Of a DNA stretch of 14,758 nucleotides, positions 1 through 5,988 are shown piece after piece. The DNA is taken from NCBI GenBank assembly GCA_009827235.1, contig SPMW01000036.1:1-14758 (forward strand). Direction: 5' to 3'. A program made the position numbers and the translations under genes. Source of the DNA: Candidatus Campylobacter infans. GTDB lineage: Bacteria > Campylobacterota > Campylobacteria > Campylobacterales > Campylobacteraceae. Position 1 is the stretch's first letter, and every line of letters starts with the position of its first letter. The notes under the pieces are model-generated. The model made no database searches, had not been told where the DNA came from, and worked only from the letters and a program-made list of their open reading frames with translations.

Positions 1-103
1 TTTTAAAATTTTAATTTTAAAATTTCGCCGATTTTATGGGGTTTATTCACTTTTAGGGCAAATTATAAATTTTGAAATTTTAAAGCAAGAATTAGTTATA
101 GCC

Positions 104-1171
104 TTACAATCCTGCTTTTTCTATGGCTGTGGCTTGGGCTGCTGTTATTAGCGGGTCGATAATCTCATCAAATAGCCCGCCCGCCATAATCGCATCGAGG
201 CGGTAAAGAGTGAGATTTATTCTGTGATCGCTTATGCGATTTTGCGGATAATTATAGGTGCGAATGCGCCCACTGCGATCGCCTGTGCCTACTTGCTCGG
301 CTCTTTGGCTTTTTTCTTTGGCTAGGCGTTCGTTTTCTTGCATTTCATAAAGGCGCGCTTTTAACACCTTTATGGCGGCCTCTTTATTTTTATGCTGGGA
401 TTTGCCGTCTTGATTTACCACGACTAGTCCTGTTGGGATATGCGTTACGCGCACGGCTGAATCTGTGGTATTTACGCTTTGGCCACCATGCCCGCTACTT
501 CGCATAACATCGATTTTTAAATCATTTGGATTTAGTTGGATTTGGCTATCTTCTACTTCTGGCATTATTGCTACGGTGATAGCACTAGTATGGACGCGTC
601 CTTGGCTTTCGGTTTGGGGGACGCGCTGAACTCTATGCGTGCCGCCTTCAAATTTTAAACGCGAATAAGCACCCGCTCCCTTAATCAGCAAAATTAGCTC
701 TTTAAATCCGCCAGCACTTCCTTCGCTAGAACTGATTATTTCATACTTATAGCCTCTTTGCTCTGTGTAGCGCATATAAGCTGCGGCCAAATCGCCCACA
801 AATAACGCCGCCTCGTCCCCACCAGTGCCTGCGCGAAGCTCTAAAAAAATATTGCGCTCATCATTTGGGTCTTTTGGGATTAATAAAATTTTAATTTCTT
901 GTTCGATTTTTTCAAGCTCGTTTTGAGCGTTTTTTAGCTCATCTTTGGCTAGTTCTGCTAGTTCTGGGTCATTTAGTAGCTCTTTGCTCTCATCTATTTG
1001 TGCGATTAGCTCAAAATACCTTTGCGCGGCCTCTTTAATGGGTTCTAAGGCGCGCTGTTCTTTGGCAAATGCTGTCATTTTGGCTACATCGCTAGCATTT
1101 GCTTGATCTGCTAACATCGCGCTAAGTTCATCAAAGCGCGATATAAAAGGACGGAGCTTATCTTGAAGCAT
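104..1171 (-). CDS. prfA: Peptide chain release factor 1 (RF1)
   Basis: Class I release factor that reads UAA/UAG in the ribosomal A site and triggers peptidyl-tRNA hydrolysis in the cytoplasm. The 355 aa are full length for RF1. The catalytic GGQ lies at residues 229-231 inside the conserved [11 protein letters not shown] block. The stop-codon-reading PxT tripeptide is PQT at 185-187 (PAT in E. coli), in a context ([15 protein letters not shown]) that marks RF1 and not RF2. An N-terminal helical domain (about 1-105) and the [11 protein letters not shown] motif (111-121) precede the core. The ATG lies 9 bp behind the rpsT stop, so the two are almost certainly cotranscribed. The C-terminus is the usual RF1 end, and no frameshift is visible. 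Confidence 0.98.
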   Translation of the reverse strand: MLQDKLRPFISRFDELSAMLADQANASDVAKMTAFAKEQRALEPIKEAAQRYFELIAQIDESKELLNDPELAELAKDELKNAQNELEKIEQEIKILLIPKDPNDERNIFLELRAGTGGDEAALFVGDLAAAYMRYTEQRGYKYEIISSSEGSAGGFKELILLIKGAGAYSRLKFEGGTHRVQRVPQTESQGRVHTSAITVAIMPEVEDSQIQLNPNDLKIDVMRSSGHGGQSVNTTDSAVRVTHIPTGLVVVNQDGKSQHKNKEAAIKVLKARLYEMQENERLAKEKSQRAEQVGTGDRSGRIRTYNYPQNRISDHRINLTLYRLDAIMAGGLFDEIIDPLITAAQATAIEKAGL

Positions 1172-1180
1172 TGAAATTGC

Positions 1181-1444
1181 TTAGTTTAGGGTATTTACGA
1201 GTTTTGCTAGGCGAGATACACGGCGTGAAGCTGTTTGTTTTTTCAAAAATCCACGGCTAACAAAAGCGTGAATGTTTTGGTTTGCGATTTTTAGTGCTTG
1301 CTGGGCGGCGGTTTTATCGCCACTAGCGGTTGCTTCGCGCACTGCTTTTGTGATGTTTTTTAATCTTGTGCGGTAAAAGCGGTTAGCTTGTGTGCGTTTA
1401 ATCGTCTGTCTAGCGCGTTTTTCTGATGATTTATGGTTTGCCAT
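1181..1444 (-). CDS. rpsT: 30S ribosomal protein S20
   Basis: Small-subunit protein that binds 16S rRNA early in 30S assembly. The 87 aa match the family length. The sequence is Lys/Arg/Ala-rich and helical, with the S20 start [13 protein letters not shown] and the conserved [21 protein letters not shown] stretch near the C-terminus. The ATG is preceded at 6 nt by an AAAGG Shine-Dalgarno sequence. A good -10 box stands about 30 bp upstream, giving a short leader of about 25 nt. It is the first gene of an rpsT-prfA pair, an arrangement I recall from C. jejuni. Confidence 0.98.
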   Translation of the reverse strand: MANHKSSEKRARQTIKRTQANRFYRTRLKNITKAVREATASGDKTAAQQALKIANQNIHAFVSRGFLKKQTASRRVSRLAKLVNTLN

Positions 1445-1475
1445 TTTATGCCTTTTATGAAAATTTTAAGCGCGG

Positions 1476-1483
1476 ATTGTATC
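1476..1483 (-). promoter_or_regulatory. -10 box of the rpsT-prfA promoter
   Basis: On the minus strand this reads GATACAAT, an exact match to the Campylobacter sigma-70 -10 form gnTAnaAT. The predicted start is near 1469, about 25 nt ahead of the rpsT ATG. No -35 box is evident, only AT-rich DNA, as usual in this group. Confidence 0.55.
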
Positions 1484-1654
1484 TAATAAAACATTAAATA
1501 TAACTAAATTTAAGCAAAGTTTATGCTAAGAGTTTAAAACTTAAAATACAAGCATTTTAGTTAGAATAGCTATAAATAGCGAATATTTCATTACATAAAA
1601 TACAATTTATTATAATATTAGGTTAAATTTTATAAAAATTTTAAAAGCATAAAA

Positions 1655-2233
1655 TTAAAATTTTAAGTTTAACCCCTTAGTAAATTTGCTTAAAATTTCT
1701 TTTTGCTCATCACTAAGCATAAAGCTAAACTCACAACCATTTTGAATGAAATTTTGATTAAACGAAAAATTATTTGTGCGCGAAAAATGCTCTATGCGCG
1801 AAATAAGCGAAAATGGCACAACAAGGCAAAAATTTTCTTTTTTGATATATTGGATTAAATGCCCGCTAGTAGCCAAAATAGCGGTATTTGCACTAGTCCC
1901 ATAAGCTCTTGCTAGCCCGCCAATGCCTAGCTTAATCCCGCCAAAATACCGCACCACCAAGCAACACGCATTTATCAAATCAGCACCGCGCAAGGCATTT
2001 AGCACAGCTGGCGCGCTGCTACCCTTTGGCTCGCCATCATCGCTGCTGTTTTCTACAATCTGGCCAAAATCATTTAAATATCTATACGCCCAAACAATAT
2101 GCGCTGATTTTTCGTGCTTAATTTTTAGCTCTGCTTTTAGGCTGTGAAAATGCGAATACGGCGCTAAAAAGGCCAAAAATTTGCTTTTTTTAATTTCAAG
2201 TTCGCCGTTAAATTCTTTATCAATCAAAAACAT
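1655..2233 (-). CDS. yigZ: YigZ/IMPACT family protein
   Basis: Member of the UPF0029 (YigZ/IMPACT N-terminal) family. The eukaryotic relative IMPACT inhibits GCN2; the bacterial role is not settled, though a ribosome or nucleic-acid link has been proposed. The family signatures are ELEIKKSKF at 11-19, SSDDGEPKGSSAP at 63-75 and VVRYFGGIKLGIGGLARAY at 93-111. The 192 aa cover the N-terminal domain and a small C-terminal domain (about 135-192). The chosen ATG fits the usual family start just ahead of the KKSKF motif. A TATACT box ends only 6 nt before this ATG and no clear Shine-Dalgarno sequence precedes it, so the mRNA may be leaderless. It is transcribed divergently from galU. The family call is firm; the function is unknown. 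Confidence 0.9.
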   Translation of the reverse strand: MFLIDKEFNGELEIKKSKFLAFLAPYSHFHSLKAELKIKHEKSAHIVWAYRYLNDFGQIVENSSDDGEPKGSSAPAVLNALRGADLINACCLVVRYFGGIKLGIGGLARAYGTSANTAILATSGHLIQYIKKENFCLVVPFSLISRIEHFSRTNNFSFNQNFIQNGCEFSFMLSDEQKEILSKFTKGLNLKF

Positions 2234-2239
2234 AGCCCA

Positions 2240-2247
2240 AGTATAGC
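2240..2247 (-). promoter_or_regulatory. -10 box of the yigZ promoter (possibly leaderless)
   Basis: The minus strand reads GCTATACT, with TTTTG just upstream. Six bases separate it from the yigZ ATG at 2233, so initiation at the usual distance would fall on or next to the A of the start codon. Confidence 0.45.
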
Positions 2248-2275
2248 CAAAATCAAGGAATTTTAAAGCAAATCC

Positions 2276-2283
2276 GCTAAAAT
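2276..2283 (+). promoter_or_regulatory. -10 box of the galU promoter
   Basis: The plus strand reads GCTAAAAT, matching gnTAnaAT. The predicted start is near 2290, about 19 nt before the galU ATG, which leaves room for the AAGGA Shine-Dalgarno sequence at 2298-2302. The 13-mer GCTAAAATTACGC containing this box recurs ahead of napA. Confidence 0.5.
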
Positions 2284-2308
2284 TACGCGCAAATTTTAAG
2301 GATCAAAA

Positions 2309-3127
2309 ATGCTAAAAACTTGCTTATTCCCCGCTGCTGGCTATGGGACGCGCTTTTTGCCAGCTACTAAAAGCTTGCCAAAAGAAATGTTGCCGATTTT
2401 AACAAAACCCCTAATCCATTACGGCGTAGATGAAGCCTTAGAAGCTGGTATGAAAAATATGGCTTTTGTTACAGGGCGTGGCAAGCGAGCCTTGGAGGAT
2501 TATTTTGATATAAGCTATGAGTTAGAGCACCAAATAGCAGGCTCTAAAAAAGAATATTTGCTAACTGAAATTAGACAATTAATGAATGAATGTTCATTTA
2601 GTTTTACGCGCCAAAAGCAAATGCGCGGGCTTGGCGATGCGATTTATTCGGGGCGTTCGCTTGTAGGCGATGAGGCCTTTGGCGTGATTTTAGCTGATGA
2701 TTTGTGTATAAATGAAGATGGCATTGGCGTAATGGCGCAAATGATCCAAATTTACGAAAAATACCGCTGCTCGATAGTAGCCGTAATGCAAGTAGATGAT
2801 GAAAGCATACAAAATTACGGCGTAGTTGCTGGCAAAAATATAGACGAAAATTTAGTAATGGTAAGCGATATGATAGAAAAACCAGAGCCAAAAGACGCGC
2901 CCACAAACCTCGCAATAATCGGCCGATATATTCTAACGCCAGATATTTTTGAAGCAATTCAAACCACACAACCTGGCAAAAATGGCGAAATACAAATCAC
3001 CGATGCGCTCTTAAAACAAGCCAAAAACGGCATGGTGCTAGCTTATAAATTTAAAGGCAGGCGTTTTGATTGTGGTTGCTTGGCTGGATTTGTAGAGGCT
3101 ACAAACTTTTTTTACGAGCATTTATAA
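2309..3127 (+). CDS. galU: UTP-glucose-1-phosphate uridylyltransferase
   Basis: Makes UDP-glucose from UTP and glucose-1-phosphate in the cytoplasm, supplying surface glycan synthesis. The nucleotide-binding signature GYGTRFLPATKSLPKEMLP is at 11-29. Further GalU blocks are GLGDAIYSGRSLVGDEAFGVILADD in the middle, SDMIEKPEPKDAPTNLAIIGRYILTP, and GKNGEIQITDALL near the C-terminus. The 272 aa are close to the length expected in this group and somewhat shorter than E. coli GalU. The ATG has an AAGGA ribosome binding site at 6 nt spacing. It appears to be monocistronic: queE follows only after a 194-bp repeat-rich gap. Confidence 0.96.
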   Translation: MLKTCLFPAAGYGTRFLPATKSLPKEMLPILTKPLIHYGVDEALEAGMKNMAFVTGRGKRALEDYFDISYELEHQIAGSKKEYLLTEIRQLMNECSFSFTRQKQMRGLGDAIYSGRSLVGDEAFGVILADDLCINEDGIGVMAQMIQIYEKYRCSIVAVMQVDDESIQNYGVVAGKNIDENLVMVSDMIEKPEPKDAPTNLAIIGRYILTPDIFEAIQTTQPGKNGEIQITDALLKQAKNGMVLAYKFKGRRFDCGCLAGFVEATNFFYEHL

Positions 3128-3150
3128 TTAGCGCGCGTTTAAAATTTGGC

Positions 3151-3238
3151 TTTATAAATTTTAAAAATTTAGCTGGCGGAATTTAAGATTTTATTTTATA
3201 AATTTTAAAATTTAGCTAGCAAAATTTAAAATTTGAAT
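3151..3238 (+). repeat. Two-copy 44-bp imperfect tandem repeat
   Basis: Copy 1 spans 3151-3194 and copy 2 spans 3195-3238. With a single-base gap they match at about 36 of 41 aligned positions: both start TTTATAAATTTTAAAA, run through TTTAGCT(G/A)GC and then an AATTTAA(G/A)ATTT block. Copy 2 contains an exact AAATTTTAAAATTT palindrome at 3200-3213. The repeat fills most of the 194-bp gap between galU and queE, which holds no credible ORF. Confidence 0.7.
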
Positions 3239-3242
3239 TGGC

Positions 3243-3256
3243 AAATTTTAAAATTT
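3243..3256. repeat. AAATTTTAAAATTT palindrome copy
   Basis: Exact 14-bp self-complementary copy just after the 44-bp tandem repeat and 65 bp ahead of queE. A GGC precedes it directly. It is one of seven exact copies in the window, all intergenic. Confidence 0.7.
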
Positions 3257-3321
3257 AAACCTAAAATTTCAAACTCTTGCGCGCTAAAAATAATTAAAAT
3301 TTTAAACGCAATAGGCAAAAT

Positions 3322-4053
3322 ATGTATTTAAATGAGCATTTTTTAAGCATTCAAGGCGAGGGCGCTTTTATGGGGCGTTTGGCGATTTTTTTGCGTTTTA
3401 ATGGCTGTAATTTGCGTTGCGTTGGTTTTGGGGTGAAAAAATTAGCGCCAAATGGCCAAATTTTAACCGGCTGTGATACCATCAAGGCCGCACAAAGCGA
3501 GCATTTTAGCCCTGGCTTAAAAGCTAGCAAAGATGATCTTATAAATATAGTAAAAAATTATAACGCGCCAAATGCGATGATAGTTTTAAGCGGTGGCGAG
3601 CCGCTGCTTTATCACGCAAATGCTGATTTTTTGGTCTTTATAGAGTTTATGCTAGCTCAGGGCAAAATAATACAAATAGAAACAAATGGCACGATTTTTG
3701 TGGATTTTGAGAAATTTCAAGTGCTAAAAAACTGCTATTTTAGCGTGAGCGTAAAGCTAGCAAATAGCGCTGAGAGCAAGCCTAAACGCATAAATGCACG
3801 CGCTCTTAGCGCACTTTTTAATAACGCAAAATGCTTTTATAAATTCGTACTAAGTGGCGATGAAAGCGAAATAGGCGAAATTAACGAAATTTTAAACTTA
3901 CAAAAGGGCGAGGTTTGGGCGATGAGCCTTGGGGCAAAAGCTAGCGAGCTAGAAAAAAGAGCCATAAAAGTAGTAAATCTTTGCTTAAAAAATGGCTTTA
4001 ATTACTCAGATCGCTTACATATAAGGCTTTGGGACGATAAAGAAGGCGTTTAA
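3322..4053 (+). CDS. queE: 7-carboxy-7-deazaguanine synthase (radical SAM)
   Basis: Converts 6-carboxytetrahydropterin to 7-carboxy-7-deazaguanine, the second committed step toward preQ0 and queuosine; it needs a [4Fe-4S] cluster and S-adenosylmethionine. The start EHFLSIQGEGAFMGRLAIFLRFNGCNL is typical of QueE. The SGGEPLL block that binds S-adenosylmethionine lies near residue 90, followed by QIETNGT. The candidate cluster cysteines are C29, C33 and C51 (C-X3-C-X17-C, the last in GCDT). This is not the plain CX3CX2C of most radical SAM enzymes, nor the CX14CX2C known for some QueE proteins. The 243 aa are normal length. The ribosome binding site is weak (AGGC at about 6 nt). queD follows after 52 bp. 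Confidence 0.93.
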   Translation: MYLNEHFLSIQGEGAFMGRLAIFLRFNGCNLRCVGFGVKKLAPNGQILTGCDTIKAAQSEHFSPGLKASKDDLINIVKNYNAPNAMIVLSGGEPLLYHANADFLVFIEFMLAQGKIIQIETNGTIFVDFEKFQVLKNCYFSVSVKLANSAESKPKRINARALSALFNNAKCFYKFVLSGDESEIGEINEILNLQKGEVWAMSLGAKASELEKRAIKVVNLCLKNGFNYSDRLHIRLWDDKEGV

Positions 4054-4061
4054 AAAACTTA

Positions 4062-4069
4062 GTTATAAT
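4062..4069 (+). promoter_or_regulatory. -10 box ahead of queD
   Basis: GTTATAAT is an exact gnTAnaAT match containing a perfect TATAAT. It lies 9 bp after the queE stop. The predicted start near 4076 would give queD a 5' leader of about 30 nt, or begin just ahead of the ATG of the short ORF at 4078. Confidence 0.5.
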
Positions 4070-4077
4070 GCGCGTTT

Positions 4078-4128
4078 ATGAGATTAAACATCAAAAAGGG
4101 CGACTTTGATAATAGGCAGAATTTATGA
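4078..4128 (+). other. Possible 16-codon leader ORF overlapping queD start
   Basis: An ATG at 4078 opens a 16-codon frame (MRLNIKKGDFDNRQNL) that ends in TGA at 4126-4128, inside queD and in a different frame. The ATG would lie within about 2 nt of the start predicted from the TATAAT box. It contains the AAGGG used as the queD ribosome binding site. It could be a translational control element or chance; there is no direct evidence of translation. Confidence 0.2.
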
Positions 4129-4675
4129 TTTTGAAGCAGCACATATCGTGCGCGATTGCTCTACGAAACGCTGTAAATACAGCATTCATGGGCATAGTTA
4201 TACGCTTGAGGCGCGACTTAGTGCAAAAGGGCTTGATAAGGGCGGTATGATTTATGATTTTGGGCTTATGAAACGCGAAATAAAGGCACTTATAGATAGT
4301 TTTGATCATAGCACGATTTTTTACGCAAATGATAGCGATGAATACAAAAACGCCATAAAAACGCTAAGCGCAAGATGGGTGCAATTGCCCTTTAATGCGA
4401 GTTGCGAGCAAATGGCAAGGGTGTTTTTTGCCTTAATTGATAAAATTTTAAATCAAACAATTATGAAAAATGGCGAAAATGGCGTGTTTTTAAAGGCCAT
4501 AACGCTAAAAGAAACCGCGCGTGGCTGGGCTAGATTTACGCGCAAGGATTTTGAAAGTTTTGAGCGCGTAAGGCTTGATGAAATTATTTTTAGCCAACAA
4601 GTTAAAGCAGAAAATGGCGAAATTTTAAAAAAATTATTAAACAAAGAAAAATTTACAAATCCAAAAGAAATTTAA
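4106..4675 (+). CDS. queD: 6-carboxytetrahydropterin synthase, QueD/PTPS family
   Basis: Zinc enzyme that turns dihydroneopterin triphosphate into 6-carboxytetrahydropterin, the substrate of the neighbouring QueE. Zinc ligands are H13, H28 and H30 (AAHIV and IHGHSY). The catalytic cysteine is probably C23 and the Asp-His pair is D67-H68 (SFDHS). E101 in ASCEQMA sits where the family has its substrate-binding Glu (PTxEN). C23 is four residues before H28 where E. coli QueD has three. The 189 aa exceed the roughly 120 aa of E. coli QueD; the extra length lies mostly around 75-95 and at the C-terminus. Translation must start at the TTG: AAGGG ends 5 nt before it, and the next in-frame ATG falls after the HxH motif. 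Some GTP-derived pterin enzymes share this fold, but the queE neighbour favours QueD. Confidence 0.92.
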   Translation: MIIGRIYDFEAAHIVRDCSTKRCKYSIHGHSYTLEARLSAKGLDKGGMIYDFGLMKREIKALIDSFDHSTIFYANDSDEYKNAIKTLSARWVQLPFNASCEQMARVFFALIDKILNQTIMKNGENGVFLKAITLKETARGWARFTRKDFESFERVRLDEIIFSQQVKAENGEILKKLLNKEKFTNPKEI

Positions 4676-4700
4676 AATGTCTAATTAAATTAGGATAAAA

Positions 4701-5105
4701 ATGGGTCAAACTTATATTCTTTCGTTAGATTTACATTTATTTTTTGTTAAGCTTATTTTAATTTTTATGCTGGCGCACTTGGTGCTTGTGTGGCTAAAAA
4801 ATAAAAATTTTGCTTATATTAAACGCTTGATGTTTTTCTTGCCGGCTTATTATTGCGTGCTTGCTTGTATTGTTTTTAGCGGGTTTTTAAACCTTGCGCT
4901 TTTGCATTTTAGTATGAACGCAAGCATTGTGGCTATGCTTGTAGCTAGCGTGGTTTTAATCATTTTGGGAGCAAAGGGTTTTAAAAAATTAAAAGCATTA
5001 AGAATCAATAATAATATAAAAAATTTTAGGATTTTTATGAGCGTTAAAATTTTACTTGAAATGCTTGTAATTATTATAACTACGATAATATCGGTAAAAT
5101 TTTAA
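4701..5105 (+). CDS. Four-helix integral membrane protein, function unknown
   Basis: I do not recognise a named family. The 134 residues are strongly hydrophobic, with four likely membrane helices at about 14-31, 43-68, 73-91 and 112-131. A basic loop at about 92-111 (KGFKKLKALR, NNNIKNFR) would sit on the cytoplasmic side by the positive-inside rule. There is no signal peptide, metal motif or cysteine pair of note. The ATG is preceded by AGGA at 5 nt. It begins 25 bp after queD, and its stop overlaps the rsmE start by one base (TAATG), so it is translationally linked to rsmE. From memory, C. jejuni carries a small integral membrane protein at the same place beside rsmE; that points to a conserved but uncharacterised family. 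Confidence 0.8.
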   Translation: MGQTYILSLDLHLFFVKLILIFMLAHLVLVWLKNKNFAYIKRLMFFLPAYYCVLACIVFSGFLNLALLHFSMNASIVAMLVASVVLIILGAKGFKKLKALRINNNIKNFRIFMSVKILLEMLVIIITTIISVKF

Positions 5106-5752
5106 TGCAATTTTTATACCACGAAAACGCAAGCGAGCAAATTTTAGAGATTGATGGTGATGCTCTCAAGCACATAAAAGCGCAAAGAAAACGCGTGGGC
5201 GAGATTTTACGAGTTCAAAATTTGCGCGAGTTTAGGGCGTATTTTTATGAAATTTGCGAGCTGGGGCGCAAGGCAACACTAAAATTAAACCACGCCAAAG
5301 AGCTAAGCGCCCAAGATTACAAAGGCAAAATAATCTGGGCTGTGTGCGATATAAGCGTGATAGAGCGCACATTAGCAGGGCTTAATGAATTAGGGCTTGA
5401 TGAATTGATTTTGGTTTATAGCCAGTATTCACAAGGCAATGTAAGGCTGGATTTTGCGCGATTTGGGCGGATTTTGGCGAATTCTTGTGAGCAATGTGGC
5501 AGGGCAAAAGCGTTAAAAATTAGCCTAAAAAATATAAGCGAAATTGATGAAAAATCCACGATTTTGCTTGATTTTGATGGTGAGATTAAAGATTTAAAAT
5601 TAAGCCAAAATCAAACGCTTTTTATTGGGCCTGAGGGCGGATTTAGCGAGGCTGAAAGGCAAAGATTTAAGCACAAAATCGCCCTTAATAGCCCGCTAAT
5701 TTTACGCTCAAATACCGCAATAATTGCTTGCGTGGCTAAAATGTTGCTTTGA
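5105..5752 (+). CDS. rsmE: 16S rRNA m3U1498 methyltransferase
   Basis: SPOUT-class enzyme that N3-methylates U1498 (E. coli numbering) in the 30S decoding region using S-adenosylmethionine. The trefoil-knot motifs are present: EQCGR at 129-133 (usually EQSGR), FIGPEGGFSEAE at 173-184, and LRSNTA at 200-205 in place of the usual LRTETA. The N-terminal PUA-like part covers about 1-70. The 215 aa are slightly short for the family but both ends look complete. Its ATG shares one base with the preceding stop (TAATG), which suggests translational coupling. It is the last gene of the plus-strand cluster and converges on the AAA+ gene. Confidence 0.93.
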   Translation: MQFLYHENASEQILEIDGDALKHIKAQRKRVGEILRVQNLREFRAYFYEICELGRKATLKLNHAKELSAQDYKGKIIWAVCDISVIERTLAGLNELGLDELILVYSQYSQGNVRLDFARFGRILANSCEQCGRAKALKISLKNISEIDEKSTILLDFDGEIKDLKLSQNQTLFIGPEGGFSEAERQRFKHKIALNSPLILRSNTAIIACVAKMLL

Positions 5753-5864
5753 TTTATGATCTCATACTAAAATGTCTGTAATTAGAGCTGATGATTTTAG
5801 CTTTTTGGCGGGATTAAATTCAAATTTATACTAACTTTATCAAGTTTAAATCCACCAAAAGAGT

Positions 5865-5915
5865 AAATTTTAAAATTTATTCTCAATTTTTAAAACAGGC
5901 CAAATTTTAAAATTT
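5865..5915. repeat. Pair of AAATTTTAAAATTT palindromes
   Basis: Exact copies occupy 5865-5878 and 5902-5915, 37 bp apart, in the 236-bp gap between the convergent rsmE and AAA+ genes. The gap holds no convincing ORF; only a 20-codon frame at 5772-5834 was seen. Confidence 0.65.
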
Positions 5916-5920
5916 TAGCC
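5898..5920 (-). terminator. Candidate terminator hairpin after the AAA+ gene
   Basis: On the minus strand, GGCTAAA pairs with TTTGGCC (7 bp including one G-U), enclosing the AT palindrome and followed by TGTTTT. The stem is weak and the T-run short. It stands about 70 nt past the AAA+ stop codon and could act on both strands. Confidence 0.3.
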
Positions 5921-5988
5921 TTTGAAAAAATCTAGGCTAGATCGCGCTTTTTAATGCCCTGGGCGTAATTTAGCAAGAAAGAGCAAGC

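Noticed and set aside
3151..3256. CRISPR-like array
   Set aside because: The units are tandem without unique spacers, are only two to three in number and are AT palindromes; no cas gene is nearby.
3128..3321. preQ1 riboswitch ahead of queE
   Set aside because: No compact GC hairpin followed by an A-rich tail and pairing near the ribosome binding site; the gap is AT repeats.
5787..5806. Terminator after rsmE (AGCT arms followed by TTTTT)
   Set aside because: The stem would be only four self-complementary bases, too weak to call.
5772..5834. 20-codon frame starting at ATG 5772 after rsmE
   Set aside because: Too short, without a ribosome binding site or a recognisable product; chance in a 236-bp gap.
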